Assembly (NCBI GenBank): GCA_017483405.1
Contig: JAFUWP010000363.1
Span: 1-8,036, forward strand
Reading direction: 5' to 3'
Length of the DNA stretch: 8,036 nucleotides
Origin: Oscillospiraceae bacterium
GTDB lineage: Bacteria > Bacillota > Clostridia > Oscillospirales > Ruminococcaceae
Both the position numbers and the translations under genes were made by a program. How positions within the stretch are numbered: position 1 is the first letter of the stretch; every line of letters starts with the position of its first letter. Positions 5,882 through 8,036 of this stretch are shown here, piece after piece. Below the pieces are notes generated by a model, which worked only from the letters and a program-made list of their open reading frames with translations, was not told the DNA's origin and did not search any database.

Positions 5882-6583
5882 ATGAGCAAATTATTAATCG
5901 TAGATGATGAGGTCAATATCAGGGCTGTCGTCAGGGAATACGCTGAATTTGAAGAATATCAGGTGGATGAGGCTGAAAACGGCATGGAGGCTGTCGAGAA
6001 ATGCAAGCAGAATGATTATGATTTGATTATCATGGATGTCATGATGCCGAAATTAGATGGCTATTCCGCAAGCAAGGAAATCTAGAAACATAAGAATATC
6101 CCGATTATCATGCTTTCCGCAAGGGGCGAGGAATATGATAAATTATTTGGCTTTGAAATCGGTGTGGATGATTATGTTGTCAAGCCGTTTTCTCCGAAGG
6201 AACTGATGGCGCGTGTCAAGGCGGTTCTGATGAGAAGCCGTGCCTCTGCACCTGCTCCTGCCGAACCGCAGGAGGAAAAGCGCGAAACACTCGTCTTTGA
6301 AGGGCTTGAAATCGACATGGCTGGGCGTGAAGTCTATGTGGACGGCAAAAAAGCTTCCATGACTCCGAAAGAAGATGATTTGTTATTCTATCTCGTCCGG
6401 AATAAGGGATTAGCCCTCACCCGTGATAAACTGCTCGAATCCGTATGGGGATATGATTTCTTCGGCGATGACAGAACTGTCGATACACATATCAAGATGC
6501 TCAGAAACAGCCTCGGAGAATACAGAAAATTTATTGTCACCCTCCGTGGTATGGGTTATAAATTTGATGCCAATGCAGAATAA
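5882..6583 (+). pseudogene. OmpR/PhoB-type response regulator interrupted by an in-frame TAG
   Basis: As read through, a 233-codon winged-helix response regulator. The receiver domain has the acidic pair D8/D9, phospho-acceptor D52 in IIMDVMMPKLDG, the switch serine S79 in IIMLSA and K101 in VVKPF. After an Ala/Pro linker (about 119-128) the OmpR-type DNA-binding domain runs to the end, with the family's TPKE, RDKLLESVWGYDFFGDDRTVDTHI-type recognition region and LRGMGYKF ending. Codon 68 is TAG (6083-6085), between KEI and KHKNIP, where relatives usually carry R, K or Q. The frame on both sides is unshifted, so this is one substitution-type lesion. The fragment before it (67 aa) lacks the switch residues. 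Restart at the ATG at 6110 would give a 157-aa piece with the DNA-binding domain, but no ribosome binding site is evident there. It overlaps the kinase gene by about 17 bases. Pseudogene, sequence error or read-through cannot be separated here. Confidence 0.88.
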
Positions 6584-8036
6584 AAATCAAGTCGAAATGA
6601 CGGCAGAACAGATGGAAACATCTGCCCATAAACAGAAACCTAAAAAAGAGAAAAGCCGTCTTTCTCTGCATACCCTTCTGGCGATGGCATTTATCATCTT
6701 CATCGTGATTACATCCGGCTTGTTACTGCTCGAAGTTGTCTTTCTGGAAAAGTTCTATTATTATTTCAAGATTCAGGAAACGCAAAGTCTTGCCACCGAA
6801 CTGCTGAATGCTTACGGCTCTGAAAGCTTTGAAGAAACCATGCGTTCGGTATCGTTCCGGAATCAGATATGCATTTCCGTCATCGACAGCCGGAATTATG
6901 TTCTGTATCAGAGCGATGTCATGGGAAACAGATGCCTTCTGCATGGCTGGCATAATTATCTGTTCGATATTCAGCAGGAAATCAAGGAAAGTGAAAACGG
7001 TATGATTTGCGTGGATGTCTTCGATGAGCAGATTAATATGAAAACCCTTGTGCTCGGCAGTGTTATCGGGGATGCCAGCAATCCGGACGGCTACATGATG
7101 TTCAATACCGCGCTTGAACCTGTCGGCACAACGGTGCATCTGCTGAAACGTCTGCTCCTGATGATTGCCTTATTATTATTATGTGTCGGCTTTATCATCG
7201 CGCTGATTGTCGCGAACCGTCTTTCCGTTCCGATTGTGCAGATTACCGAATCTGCGAAACGCATGGCGCATGGTCATTATGATACGGAATTCAAAGGCGG
7301 AAGGCTATAAGGAAGTGGATGAACTCGCTCAAACGCTCACCTACGCAGAACATGAAATCTCAAAAGTCGATACCATGCAGAGAGACTTAATCGTGAATGT
7401 TTCGCATGACCTGCGGACTCCGCTCACCATGCTGAAAGCTTATGCCGAAATGATTCGCGACCTGTCCGGTGATAATCCCGTCAAGAGAAATGCGCATCTG
7501 CAAGTTATCATAGAAGAAACTGACCGGCTTACCATGCTTGTCAATGATATTCTGGATTTATCGAAGCTCGAAAACGGCAGTCAGAAACTCGAACCGAGTA
7601 CATTTGATGTCACAGCATGGATGACCGAAATCTGTTCGCGTTATAAAGGCGTATCGGAGCAGATGGGCTATCATCTGTCATTCACGCCGGATGAATCCAG
7701 AGAAATCACCTGCGATGCCGGAAAAATGGAGCGTGTTGTCTGCAATCTCATCAATAATGCGATTAACTATACCGGTGATGATAAACAGGTTTTCGTCCGT
7801 CAGGTCAATACGCCGACAGGAGTCAGAATCGAAGTTCGTGATACTGGCGCAGGCATCGAGGAAGATAAAATCAAGAAAATTTTCGATAAGTATTACCGGA
7901 GTGAAAACCACAAGCGCGAAGTTGTCGGAACAGGTCTTGGCCTGTCGATTGTCAAGGCAATTCTGAAACTGCATAATTACGGATACGGTGTCCGTTCCAA
8001 ACTGGGAGAAGGTTCAGTTTTCTGGTTTGAAATCAA
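6567..8036 (+). pseudogene. sensor histidine kinase with a single-base frameshift (3' end cut by window)
   Basis: Partner of the regulator just upstream. Numbered from the ATG at 6567: a basic N-terminus, a membrane segment at about 36-60, an extracytoplasmic sensor region of about 130 residues with no recognised ligand domain, a second membrane segment at about 194-216 and a HAMP domain starting at 217. Its frame ends at TAA 7308-7310 after EFKGG. In the +1 frame from about 7303 the protein continues as GYKEVDELAQTL, then the phospho-acceptor histidine in NVSHDLRTPLTM (His codon 7405-7407), the N box NLINNAINY (7744-7770), G1 DTGAG (7840-7854), F box IFDKYYRSE, and G2 GTGLGLS (7927-7947). 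One extra base within about 7299-7306 explains it. The open frame runs to the window end with no stop seen, close to where the domain normally finishes. The start is uncertain: ATGs at 6567, 6573, 6597 and 6612 are in frame, none with a good ribosome binding site, so coupling to the regulator is likely. Confidence 0.9.

Noticed and set aside
6110..6583. Restart of the regulator at ATG 6110 as a stand-alone DNA-binding protein
   Set aside because: No ribosome binding site is visible upstream and the piece begins inside the receiver fold; kept only as a possibility in the regulator entry.
6723..7139. Minus-strand 138-codon frame
   Set aside because: Antisense to the kinase sensor region; no supporting signals.
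7678..7974. Overlapping plus and minus frames of 91 and 98 codons
   Set aside because: Both are out of frame with the kinase ATPase domain, which holds the N, G1, F and G2 boxes.
1..8036. CRISPR arrays, insertion sequences, tRNA or rRNA genes, attachment sites
   Set aside because: I looked for repeat-spacer patterns, transposase motifs and cloverleaf-like segments and saw none that hold up.

Overview
The window looks like a chromosomal segment of a low-to-moderate GC Firmicute, most likely a clostridial gut-type bacterium (Ruminococcaceae/Oscillospirales-like). Supporting signs are a T-box leader for a threonyl-tRNA synthetase, near-perfect sigma-A promoters with 17-bp spacers, strong GGAGG-type ribosome binding sites, and a clostridial OmpR-type two-component pair. 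The lineage is inferred from style, not from a database search.

Almost everything from 5688 down to 1 is on the minus strand and co-directional. In transcription order: a 121-aa soluble protein of unknown function (5688-5323, own promoter); a multi-membrane-span GT-C/ArnT-PMT-like glycosyltransferase (5242-3518, own perfect-consensus promoter); three tandem paralogues with two membrane segments and a PH-like beta domain (3498-2992, 2979-2479, 2465-1551, the last with an extra C-terminal domain). Then comes a threonine T-box leader (about 1519-1265; ACC specifier, antiterminator and 15-bp terminator all visible), a 153-aa two-span membrane protein (1251-790), and the 5' two thirds of an N-terminal thrS fragment (745 to beyond base 1). 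The T-box promoter starts inside the stop codon of the last paralogue and I see no terminator before it, so read-through from the glycosyltransferase operon would meet the T-box terminator.

From 5882 rightwards on the plus strand lies a two-component system: an OmpR/PhoB-type response regulator overlapping a HAMP-HisKA-HATPase sensor kinase that runs off the end. Both are broken by small lesions: an in-frame TAG at codon 68 of the regulator and a single-base frameshift near 7299-7306 in the kinase. All signature residues beyond each lesion remain intact, so this is either very recent inactivation or sequence error. The 193-bp gap between the kinase system and the 121-aa gene holds two divergent promoters and an 8-bp-arm inverted repeat that overlaps the regulator's -35 box.

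The most noteworthy points are the membrane-protein gene placed between a threonine T-box and thrS, the tandem triplication with identical junction sequences and one C-terminally extended copy, the double lesion in the two-component pair, and the operator-like inverted repeat. I did not find a clear, wholly new system; the paralogue array plus glycosyltransferase is the best candidate for an uncharacterised envelope-related locus.
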